This document shows positions 25,171-37,400 of a DNA stretch of 64,000 nt, piece by piece. Below the pieces are notes generated by a model, which was not told where the DNA came from, made no database searches, and saw only the letters and a program-made list of their open reading frames with translations. The DNA lies in the NCBI RefSeq assembly GCF_001039355.2, contig NW_019774814.1, forward strand, positions 456,047-520,046. Direction: 5' to 3'. The DNA comes from Lingula anatina (Eukaryota; Brachiopoda; Lingulata; Lingulida; Lingulidae). The first letter of the stretch is position 1; each line of letters starts with the position of its first letter. The translations under genes and the position numbers were made by a program.

Positions 25171-25468
25171 CTTCAGATATCCGAGAGTAACCTCGCACCT
25201 GCTGGCTGGAACGTAAAAAAGTCACATGACAAGTCACATGAGTTGTTAAGTGCTACTCTTGAAAGTCCCAACCTGGCAATTATGTTTTTATGAGTTAAAC
25301 CAGTTAAACCAGTTAGATAGTAAAATCGTCTGCTTAAGCTCCCGAAATATTACACGCGATATTTACTCTATGTTCGGGTGTGTTGGTGTTTACATTTTAC
25401 AGCGTGCGGTTGAGACTATGCGTGACCTAGTTATTTACACGTGAGTTAGTGAAAGGAGTAAATGCAGA
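25171..25468. promoter_or_regulatory. Divergent HEX-SMYD4 promoter with two M-box/CLEAR-like sites
   Basis: The ATG of HEX (minus strand) and the ATG of SMYD4 (plus strand) are separated by 298 bp, so the two genes must share or abut promoters. GTCACATGAC at 25221-25230 and GTCACATGAG at 25233-25242 contain the CACATG core bound by MiT/TFE factors (TFEB, MITF), 12 bp apart and about 60 bp upstream of the HEX ATG. CLEAR elements of this type drive lysosomal genes, which fits HEX. CpGs cluster at 25330-25440. No TATA box is evident. Confidence 0.6.
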
Positions 25469-28400
25469 ATGGATTGGGACCAAGTTACAGGTTTTTCAGA
25501 CTGGTTAAAGGTATTGGACTGGGCTTTGAAACGAACTAAGTGCAATGGAACGTGGCCAGGCTTCAAAGCACTTAATTCAGAAGAGGAAAAAGTACATTTT
25601 TGTTTGAAAAACCGCATACTTGAGTACGTCAACCATCCTCTCACCCAAACGCACAAACTTACTCCAGTAGGGCCCTTGCCTCAGTTTTCGGCCTTACAAG
25701 CTCACAGTGAGGCCGAAAACTGAGCCAAGTAGGGCCTACAAGTATTATTTCTTATTAAGCTAGAGACTCGAACTTTTACACACAGATAGCTATACACTTA
25801 GTGTGAATAAACCGTTTAAATTTAAAATCATTTAGATGAAAAAATATGTAAGTTTTACTTACACCAAGGAGTTACAACAGTTATAACTCCTTGCTTACAC
25901 TATGTCTTTGATTTTTTTTTTTTTTTACATCACTTTTAAAAGTGAGTCAAAAGTTGTCCTGCTTGATGTTCACCCCCTAAATAATGCCATGGGAACTTAA
26001 ATTTGTTTCACAATAAATAAAGATCGAAGCTAGCCTTGAACACAGTTTAAATTTTGATGCTAGTATTTTCCATATATAGTGGTCAAAGTGAAAAAATATT
26101 GGGACATAGGTGAAAACTGTATATGGGGAATGTAAATTGATACAATGTATCTTCCAAAGCATGTGAAGTAGAACTTGACCACCATTTGCTGAATGGGGAA
26201 CGAGTTGGGGGAGGGGTAACAATTAAGTCTTAAAAAATAAAAATTTTCCCAAATTCCCCAAAAATCTGACATGCTTGGAATAACTTAGTCCTTGTTCTAA
26301 AACATATAGCATGTATTTTGTCTTGCCGCCAACTTTTTTGAAAAGTTCAATTTAGGTTTCCCTTTCAAAACTTTAATTTAAAACAACTGGCGCCACCTGT
26401 TATCATCTGTACTCCCCAAGTCCCAGCTAGTCTCCATTATAAAGCTTTAATCAAAGGCCCCATTTCCATTTATACCATCAGTCTACGTGGATCGACCCTA
26501 CTGTGAGGGAACTCTCGCTGAATGCAATCGGCTTACCTGAATGACACACCTCCTCCTGGCATTAATTAGAATGCAGAAAAGTTCATTATACAAGTATGTT
26601 TGAAACAAGAGGAGGGGTGTCATTCAGTTAAGCTTATTGGATTTAGTGAGAGTTGAGTTGATCCACATCAGCTGATGGTGTTTTTGGGAATGGGATCAAA
26701 CTAAGCCATCTTCAGTGTTCTAAACTGAACACTACAGTCTAAACACGTGTCTCATCCAGTAATGAATTATAACAACTTACCTGATAAAGAAATTCAGCTC
26801 TTGTTCGAAGTTTATAACACTTTCTGTTTTTGCCAAAAAAATATCAGTAGAATTCTGCTTTTGCCTGTCATGTGTGTATTATGGGCAAATGTCAATTAAT
26901 TATGTTACAATGTATCAGACAGGTGCCATGGATTGAGCCTTACTTTGATCAGGCTTCATCAGACCAGAAAGCAGAAAAGTTGACTGCCAAGTCAAGAGCA
27001 TACCGCGAAGAAGGTAACTTGAAATTCAAGCATAAGATTTATGCTGATGCTTTGCACTTATATAAAAAGGTAAGTTAGACTAGGTCTTAAGTCAGGCTGT
27101 TAAATGGATTTTAAATTCTTAATGCTTTTTTCTAGATATTTTGCTGCACGTTGATAACTGTGATAAAATATGTTCACCCATTATTAAAATATCTTATCTA
27201 TCAAATTTTTTACATTGAGTGACCCTGTCATTGATACAGTCTCACACATCCACAGCATTCACTTTGTACCAATGGGGGGTTACTCTCTGATAGTCACTCT
27301 ACATGTCTCAGTACATTATTTCTTTAAGTATCATAATGCGGTTTTATCTTGTTAATGTGCCTAAGGCTGTATTCCCAGAGCTTTTAGATCGATCTATCCC
27401 CGCGGGGAGTCTTACTAGATTACTGTCAGATAATCCGGCTTAAATGTCCGTCCCGCCTACTACAAACTGTAAGGGGGTAATTAACTTTCGTGTCCACCCG
27501 GCTGACAGCTATTTAGCGTGAAACCCCAGGGAGTTAGGTCGATCTTAAGTAGATCGATCTAATCTCTGGAAATGGGGTCTAAGGGTGTATTCCCAGAGAT
27601 TTAAATCAATCCAGGGATTAAGATTTAGATTGACCTAATTCCCTGGGGGTTCACGCTAAATTGCAGTCAGCGGAGCACGCACCATAGTTAATTACCCCCT
27701 TACAGCTTTCAGTAGGCGGGACAGACGCTTAAGCCGGCTAAGCTGACAGTAATCTAGTGAGACTCCCCACAGGGATAGATGGATCTAAAATCTAAGACCT
27801 CATTCCCATCAGACCCATCAGTATACTTAGTATATGGATTGACCAAACTCTACAGAGACTTGCTAACTGCAATCAGCTTAACTGAATGGCATGCCTCCTC
27901 ATGTTTCCAATGTACTCATTAAATCATCAGTACAGCTTTCTGTATTCTACTTAACACCAGGAAGAGGCTTGTCATTCAGTTAAGGTAATTATAGTCATCA
28001 AGAGTCTCCCCAGAGTTGGGTTAATCCACTATACTGATGGTGTCTATGGGAATGTGGCTTAAATAAGCTGCTGGCACATACCCATGAGGTCTATACATCT
28101 TTTGATCCTCTGTATACTTCTATTTCAGAGTATCCAATATGCCCCCAGCAACAAATCCAGTCCCGAGTTGGCCCTGGGTTATGCCAATAGGTCTGCAGTT
28201 TTATACCACATGGGAAAGTATGAGGTTAGAAAACCTACAACTGTCAACTGACCATGCTGCTGACCAGTGGCGTGCAAACCAGGGGATTTTTATAAAAATT
28301 TGACTAGAAATTTATTCCAAAAGTTCGATCTATCAATTTTTCGACACCCGAAAGATATATTCTGTTGGTAAAATGACGTGAAATCTGGCCCAAACTGCTA

Positions 28401-31400
28401 TCAAACTGTTATCAATGTCATAATCAAAGTATGTTTTTTAACTTTGCTCATATACAGTAGCAAGACCAACATATTTTAGTAGATATGTTAAAAAAAACAC
28501 ATTAGTTTGGTGACTGAAAAATGAGATGATTTGACCTGTGGTCATTTTGGTTATATTCATTCTAGTATGAACATTGAAAGTTGATATCTCTGGTGCAAGC
28601 AAGTTTTTTATTATTTTTGATTATTTTTCAGGCCTGCCTAAATGATATCAACCGAGCTTTGGACAATGGTTACCCACAGAATCTTATATATAAATTGCTT
28701 TACAGGAAGGCACAATGTCATTGTGCATTAAATAGAAAACTTGAAGCACAGACAGGTAATTAAAGACTTGTTTTTAGATTAGTTATATTTTCTATTATCA
28801 TTTTCTTCCTCTTGTGTTAGAATCTTTTGGGTAACCACATAATTATTTAAGAGTGTTAATTGACAGCCTAATTGCTGGGTAAAACCATTCAAAATGTTTG
28901 ATGTTTTTTTTTTTTAAATATCATTTACTTTTTAAAGAGAATAATAGATCAGCTTAATTGTCATACGCAGTTGGTTTTCCTCTTCAGCTATAGAAGCAAC
29001 AAAAGAGGCAATAGCCAGCTTGGGTCCAAGTGAACTTACCTGTAAAAGAAAAGGTGATTTGCAAAAATGCATTTTGTCAAAGTGGATTTTTATGTGATAT
29101 ATAAAAATCAGTTTGAACTACATATTTTTACAGGTAAATGATTACTAGTTTAACAGATCTGAGAAATGAAACATCTTGACACTTATGTTTATAGCATAGT
29201 GTGGTATTACTTTCTTACAAATGCTCAGTTTTTTTATTCAGACACCATTGTGAATGACTTGTTGCTCTTAAACAAGAAAGTGGACAAGATTTCTGACTTG
29301 TGGTATGGGTTTGTGTTATATATGGTCTTTAGTTTATGAGTTAAATCAAAAAAATTTCAGACAGTTGTACACTTTTATTTCTCTTCTATTGTAAGTTATA
29401 TTCAATCATAGTGGTCATAGAAAAGAGCTGAATAATGTGATACCACATTTGTGATGTAGGAGCAGTTAACAATGCAGCAACCGTTCATGCACTGTCACAC
29501 CTAGCGTATAGCACTAACATACGAAAAATATCACAAACACGCGCAATGGATTTGTTAGACTTATGACGTATTTGCCTTGAGTATGAAAGCAAACATTGTG
29601 TGTTCACAAATCTGGACTGAGATAAAATGTTCTGAGCATGTTCAAAAACAATTTCGTATGCTGCTTATATCTTAAGACACTTGAAACGGTGATTTTGTAT
29701 GCTCAAAGTTGTCGGTATAGTTGATATCACATACAATACCCATACATATTTCTTTATGCTAGCTGTGACAGTGCCTTCACTAGCGAATGTGTGCACATTG
29801 TATTATTCTATAAGTATATTTCAGTAATGGTTGTATATTATTATAACAATTTTTATTTAATTCTGTGAAATCATTTCTTTATAAATTAGGTAAAATCTGT
29901 AATATTTCCAGCTCTGCAGCACCACCTGTGTCTGAGTGGCTGCCATTAAGCCACGGACCAAATCCTGTTATCCTGCAAGCATCTGCTGCTGTAGGGTGGA
30001 AATACAATGAAAAACAGGGAAGATATTTGGTGGTGAGTTTGTCTTTCTTTATTACTAATATAGCCCAGGTGTTTATTTTTATAGCCAAGCAGGAAAGAAT
30101 TCATTTGATTTTAAGATTGTTAGCATGCACATTCCTGATTTTTGAATGGATTTTCAATGTGCCCAAAATACAATTCTGCTCCCAAAAGCATTTGTCTATG
30201 CCTGCCACAATCAGATCAAGACTTCCTTGATTAACACTATCGTTTTAATACTAATTCACAGAATGTTTGGTATAATCCTATTTAAAGTAAGCTTTTAGTA
30301 GTAATACATATGCTTTGAGAATTGCATTTTTCACATTAAATAAATTCATACTATCTTCAAATGTGCACTTCCTGAGCTTGGCCTACCAATACACTTTGTA
30401 ACAATATGGATCATTTTCCACATTCCATTTCAAATTTGTTTTTAGCCACAAATGCATACAAAATATATCCCCTTCCTTTTTGTGCTTGTTGTGAAAAGTC
30501 CATAAAACTACTGCTACTTGAATCACTATTTTCTTTTCTATTTTTTTCAAATTTACATTCATTTCAAGTACTCTACATTCCTTAAAATTGTTTTTTCAAC
30601 TAGTTTCAGAAACTTTCACAGGGTAGAAGCAAACTATCAGATAATGATCTGACACTAACAACAATAAATTCACCTCTCATTAATGCTGTTATATTTACCT
30701 GGTATCACATATTACTCTGTACTAATTTGTTATTTCTAAAAAATGTAGGTATTTTCTCTCTAATATTTCAGCTGAATGCTTCACTGTTATTCCCTCACTA
30801 ATGGCTTGTTCTAAGGACTTTGCAGCTACTGTGACTGTTCTTTTGGCATCACTCCTTTCTTTTATTTTTAAACGTATCCTGGTCCATGGCTTTTGTGGTG
30901 AGCTAGCTTTACTTTGGTAAAAACGCTCATAAGTACAGCAACATCATCATAGGTACACTCATATCATTATAAAAGTATACTCGACACCATATTTTAGAAT
31001 AGTACAATAAAAGCTTCACCAATTCATCATAGTTGAATTTGTAAGAGTAAATTTATGTAGTATAAGTGCAGGGGGAAGATGACAAAAGATGACAAATTAT
31101 CAGGACATTCCATATTTTGCGATTTCTAGGATATAAACACTACTGCTACACTGAACTTCAAGTCACAAATTTATTATAATGTTGCATAAAACTCTCAACA
31201 ACTTTAAAACTTTAACATGCATGAATGTTGTTAAGTTAAAAACTAAAAGTTATCAGACTTTGTAAATGTCTGACTATACTGACACCTAAGTTATCAGTCA
31301 GTAATATTCACTGTCTGTATGTGAACTCCACATCACGACAGTATACACAATAAAGTATACACCAGAACTATGTTTTCTGCAGTTTATTTTTCTTCTCTTC

Positions 31401-34400
31401 CCAAACATTCTGTGTACATTTCTTAGGAGATAGATGATCTGTGCATCCATTACAAACAGGGTAATGACCATCTTCAGTGACTAGATTGTTTGCTATTCCA
31501 CAGAAAAAAAAAACAGATTTGTGGAAAACTCTTCGAGCTGAAGTGAGGAATTTCAATATTACTATATGACGATCAAGATTTGCCCTAACAAAAACCCTTT
31601 TCAACAGTGCAGATATTTTGGGTACTCTAGTGGGATCTTCTGGTATGAGATCCTGTAACACACTGAAACATGAATATTGGTACAGATCTAACACCTGGTG
31701 TAAAAGATCAAATTCTTGATCTTGTGGTCTCTCGCAGTCAACACAGTCCACACATCTTGCACGCTCGAGCAGTCTGTGCACTGGGTGAAAAAGGGATCCA
31801 GTGGCCTGCATGAGCAGTAACAGATTTGTAGGGTTTCTTCAAAGACGACATATGTTCTTCTGTGGTTTGGGTACCAAACACTTCATCAAAGCTTCGGTAA
31901 TGACCATCATCACCTATCTAGAATCAAACATTTTTGTAAAAAACAGACATGAATAAAACATATGTTTTAATTAAAAAATTTATACACAAATAATCCAGTT
32001 TCTTATTAAAACAATGTTCTAAAACAATAACAAAATTGGATATTGAACATGGTCCTGATGATCAGAAGAAGCCTAACAGAACTGGGATGTGAAATGCACG
32101 TTCTCTTAAAGTTTTCAGGCTTGGGTCAATGAACCATAAGCTATTTGTCAATGCATGCGTGATGTTTTTCCCAGTTTCCATGTTCTGGGGAGTGAAACCC
32201 AAGCCAGCTTTTTCCAACATCTCCCTCACTTTATTAAACAAAACGAGTTTATTTTTCACTACTATGTGGTCTTCTGCATAGGCGTCCAGGAGAGACAACT
32301 TGCGGTTAGCTGCAAGAAACACGTCAAACGCGTTGAGTTTTCTCACTGAGCCAGGTACAGATCATCAGTTTCGGTTTCAGGAATAGAATGAGGGCCAAAT
32401 GTAGATCTTGATTCACCTGCAGAGGCCATATTGGTACAAAATACTTAAAGACTTCATAAAGACATCTTTTCCAAACTCAAAATGTGCTTCCATGCATTTC
32501 CCACTTGCGCATGCACAAATCGTGATTCATTCAATGGGGTCAAATAAGTTGTCAAGTGAGGGTCATTCAAGTTTATTTATAGAAGAGAACTGCAGAAACC
32601 ACTATGGATAGACATCCAAGAAGTTTTGCTTTTTCCCAAAAAGTTTGATTTAATTTTCTGTAGTGCACCTTTTTTAAATAGCTAAAGTGTCTTTGCTGTT
32701 CATATAAGTAAATAAATAAATCTTCTAGCTAGTGGTAATACAAGTTAATGAGGATTTTACAATGTGTGATTAAGTGTTTCACGGAATGCAACTTCACGTG
32801 TACAATGCCATGCTGTCAAATCTCTTTTTCTGCTAACTTTTAGTCAACGGCAAACTAACAATCATTTTATAACAAGAAAGTTTGTTTTTCAACACTAGGT
32901 GTTGGTAGTTTGGGCTCAGGAACACTATCTTTGGTTTCAAACACCATATTAAGATCTTTTATCTTTTTACTCCTGTGTAAAATGTCTCTAAGTTCCCTGG
33001 TCAGAAGGAAAAAGTCAATGGATGCATAGTAGAGCAATTTGTATGATTTTCATCGCCTGAAAACTTATTGGGACTTGGTCTTAGATGAATGTGTGCATGT
33101 GTGTGTTTTTGTGTGTGTGTGTTTAATTATTATTATGCCTCTGGCCATTTGTGCACATACAAAATACATTTGTGCACTTTGAAGTTGACAGTACATCTCT
33201 TTGGTTTTAAAGGCAAACCAGTCAATTGCAGCAGGGGACACGCTGATTGTAGAGAAGCCATATGCAGCAGTTCTGTTACCAGACCAGTATGACACACACT
33301 GCCACCACTGCTTTACCAAACTGCTGGGTTCTGTGCCGTGAGTTAACCTGTACTGTGTGCCTTCTCCAAAACACTATACTGAAAAAAAATAACCACTTAT
33401 AAATATTTGAATATTAAACAATACAAGTGTTGCAGTTTTGTTTGCTTTTGATCATTAACTCTAATTTAGCTTGATTTACCAGTACCATAAGTGTCAATTA
33501 AGGTACTTTTTAAAACTAGTTTTATGGAATACTTTCCAGTATTAAGTATTACTCATGTGGGGCTGTTTTTTTTAAAATTATAACAGCGTTCTTTTTTGTC
33601 AGTTTTGCTGCAAAATTTTCTCTTCATTACAGCTGTCAGCAATGTGTTGAAGTGCAGTATTGCTCTGAGGAGTGCAGAGATGCATCGTGGGACAGTTATC
33701 ATTGTATTGAATGCCCTTACTTGGAGATAATGCACTCTGTAAGATGAAACATTCTTTCTTATTTTTTCTACGAAGTAAAAAATGTTGACTTGTTTTTTGA
33801 TAATTTATTAGTATTAGAGTGCTGTAATCTGTCCAATTAAAGAAAGTATAGAAATTATCAGCCAAGGAAATAATCAAATTGTGTATTATTTAGTCTGGGT
33901 GTTGATGTTAAAAGTGGTCAAAGGGAGTAGCAGTATAAGAAAAAGTGAAGTTTTTCACCTTTCTTACATTTATATATGTGTTTCCTCCTTTCTCTGTAGA
34001 TTGGCATAGGACATCTTAGTTTTAGAGTGGTACTGGTTAGTGGACTGCAAAAACTGTTAGGTAGGTGTAAAATTTTGTTGGATTATTATTGGAATCTACA
34101 TATTTTAGCCCTGAAAATCCTTTAATGCATGTCTTTGAGGGCATACACAGACTGGTGAATCATGAACTGAAGTTGACAAATTTTACTCCTATAATCCACT
34201 ACAATGATAATAACTGTTTTCATGTTACATATCAATCATTTTAGCATTCAGAAGATCAAGATCTCGCATCTGCAGTCCATCTGAAGCAGGACTATCAGAA
34301 AATGGTTCGTATGGCACTGACTATGAGACAGTGTACCATCTTATGACACACAGTGAACATATGCAGCCAGAGGACCTTTTTCATTATGCTTTGGTAAATA

Positions 34401-37400
34401 TGATTTTCAGTTATTACACACACTGTCAAAATAATTTAATAAAAGGGGTAATTGTGCCACATCTGGAGAAAAGAAGTGTCAGATTTGGGTAGGAAGCTAA
34501 CAATGACAAAATTTAAGTCTTTAACCTTTTTTGTAAAGCTTATAAAATCTCGATAAAGAAATATATTATTTTTTTTCTTTTTGAAAAAAACTTTCTATAA
34601 ATTTTTGTTGTAAATTAAACTTTAACTTGAATGTTTCCAGACAGCGACTCTTTTGTTAAAATGTCTGAAGAAAAGCAATTTTTTCATGAAAGATGGCCAA
34701 TCAAAAAATCTCTACAAAAACCAGACAAACCATGAAAATGTTGAAAGTCTTAGCACTCTGACATTGGAGAAAAGCATGAATGATTGCAGTGCATATTCTG
34801 CTAAAAATGAAGCAGATGGTCGTCCTGCTCAAGACTTAAGTAACACAAGGCAGGCCACTGAGATCACATCTGATGATGAAGTTTACATTGGTGGACTCTT
34901 ATTAAGACATGTGCTTCAGCTGATATGTAATGCTCATGCCATAACAGAGCTTCAGACATCCTCCCTTTCAACAGAATCCTTAGTGGACAGCCTTAGTCAA
35001 GTGAGAATAGCAACAGCTATATACCCAACTGCCAGCCTTATGAACCACTCCTGTGATCCTACCATTATTTCAAGGTATATATTAAAATTGTTTGCTTACT
35101 TTAATAAACATTTGAATTAATATTATTTTTAATTAATATTGATTATTATTATTAATATTATTTGAATTAACATTGATTTCAATAGTCACACATGGTACAC
35201 ATGTGAACATTGTATAATGTGCATGTTTTTAAGTACAGGATAATTGATTTACAGCTTGTGGAAGATCTTCAAGTGGCCAGCTGAAAATTTCTTGACTTAA
35301 TATTTTTTTATCATAGTATAAAAACTTCTGTGAAGAATTTTTGATGCATATCTTTACAATTACCATTGAATGCTAATTTTTACCACTGCACTTCAAGTTT
35401 TCAGAATGACATCTTGATAGTCAAAGCAACCAAAGATGTAGAAAAGGGCGAGGAGATATTTAACTGCTATGGTAAGAATCTGTTATTGAAATGTTCCAAA
35501 TAGCTATATTCTATCACATAAGGGTACTAAATCTCCCATCTTTAAAATTATTGTAGTGTTTTTTTTTCTTATTATCCTCGTTGAATCCATTTTAATTTTT
35601 TCCCCCCTCAAGGCCCCAACTGTAGGAGAATGCCGTGGGCAGAGAGACAAAAGTGTTTGAAGGAACAATATTTCTTTGAGTGTACTTGCACTGCCTGTAC
35701 AAAAGATGTGGCAAAGGAGGAGAAATTTAAGGTAATGGTATCTGTTTAANNNNNNNNNNNNNNNNNNNNNNNNNNNNNNNNNNNNNNNNNNNNNNNNNNN
35801 NNNNNNNNNNNNNNNNNNNNNNATTTTTGTTTTATGCCTTTGCTTATTTATTCTTTTATTGAGAAAACAAATTCAATTTACCAAAATACACAATAGAAAT
35901 ATACACGACAAACACCATTTTAGGCCCTGAAGTGCCCTAGCTGTGCAGGCCCTCTCACCTTCTCCAAACCAACACACTTATTCTCCTGTGTCCAGTGTGG
36001 TCAGCAGACCCATGCCACAGAGCAGTTGCAGGGAGCAGTACTGGCAAGGGAACTCTTTGTCCAAGGAATTGTTCAGCTGGAGCAAGGAAATTACTGTGGT
36101 AAACAATTACTGCTGCTCAAAAACATGACTTGTGTTTTAGTGATTGTTGTTTCTTGTAGGGTTATTCAGTAAATTTTTTTCAGAGGAGAATGTATGCACT
36201 TTGATTTGCAACAACGTCAGGTTCTTTGGTTTTAAAGGATTTAAATGATAATTGATATCATCTACTCATTCAGGGATCACTATGTCAGCTTCATATTTAA
36301 TTTTGATATAAATAGGAAGAATTCATATTGCTTGAGAATAACTCTTTTACTTATACCAATTTATTTTGACCCCTTGCAGAAGCCTTGCCAAAGTTGAAGG
36401 ATTGTTACAAGTTGAGATCTGAAGTGCTCTATAAGTACAACCAGGACCTGTCAGAAGTTTGCGACCAGCTGGCAAGGTGCCATGCTTCCCAGGGTAATTT
36501 TGTTTAATAATGGGGTTGTGATATAGTTTCATTCCAATGCATCAGTGAGAAATACTAGGGAGATTTCATTTTCTGTAAATGTACATGAATGTTCTGGACC
36601 AAGAAGAAACGCTTGGTTTTGTTCATGGGGAAATGAATGTTGTAGTTGAGGAACACTGTTTCCTTCCAGTGTATTAAGAGAAATACTAAGGAAATTTCAT
36701 GTTCTGCATGTCCACATAAATCTTCTGAACCAGTAAGAAATGCTTGTTTTTTTTTCGTGGGGAAATTAATGTTTTAGTTTGGGACCACTGTTTTAGCTGT
36801 TTCCTGTTAAGTTATGGATAATGGAATCATAACATGTACCCCACTGTCACCTGACATGTTGCTGTTGTTAATTTTTGGTGTTACAAATGAATGCAAAATT
36901 CCACTGTATGAAAACTGATTGTGCGGTTGTCTGAAGTCACTAAGTGCTGGTTTCTTATAATACCAATTATCTTTTATTGAGTGATTGGCAACCAGTGGGT
37001 TAGGGGGGACTGTTCAGCAAAGAAATTTGTCTGAAGCCTAGTATTGATAAACAGGAAACCCCTCTTGTCATGCACAAACAAAATAACAGCTGTAACATGT
37101 GGTCTTAAAATGAAAATTAATGAAAATCATTTCATGGCAGTTCGTGGAACTTGAAGTTAGTGTGGAATAGGGGCATTGCTTTTAGAAACAATTTTTCTTT
37201 ATTTTCAAATGGGAAGAATAAGGGTAAAAAGTAAAAAATAACACTATATATTGTGCATTGCCAAGTAATTAGACCAGGTCTAAATGACCTAAATTTAAGT
37301 GACTTTGAGTGAGCAAGTTTGTTGGCAGTGGATATTGCATATTGAATTTAATATAACAGTCTTCAGAATGATAGAGAAGAGATTTGCATTGCCTAAAGGA

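Noticed and set aside
25469-25723. Full length of the first SMYD4 open frame
   Set aside because: Coding stops at the donor at 25666 (CCA/gtaggg); the downstream residues have no place in SMYD4 and the next exon joins in phase.
33065-33319. Open frames around SMYD4 exon 8 on the minus strand
   Set aside because: They are antisense to the MYND exon and extend into a TG run; no independent support.
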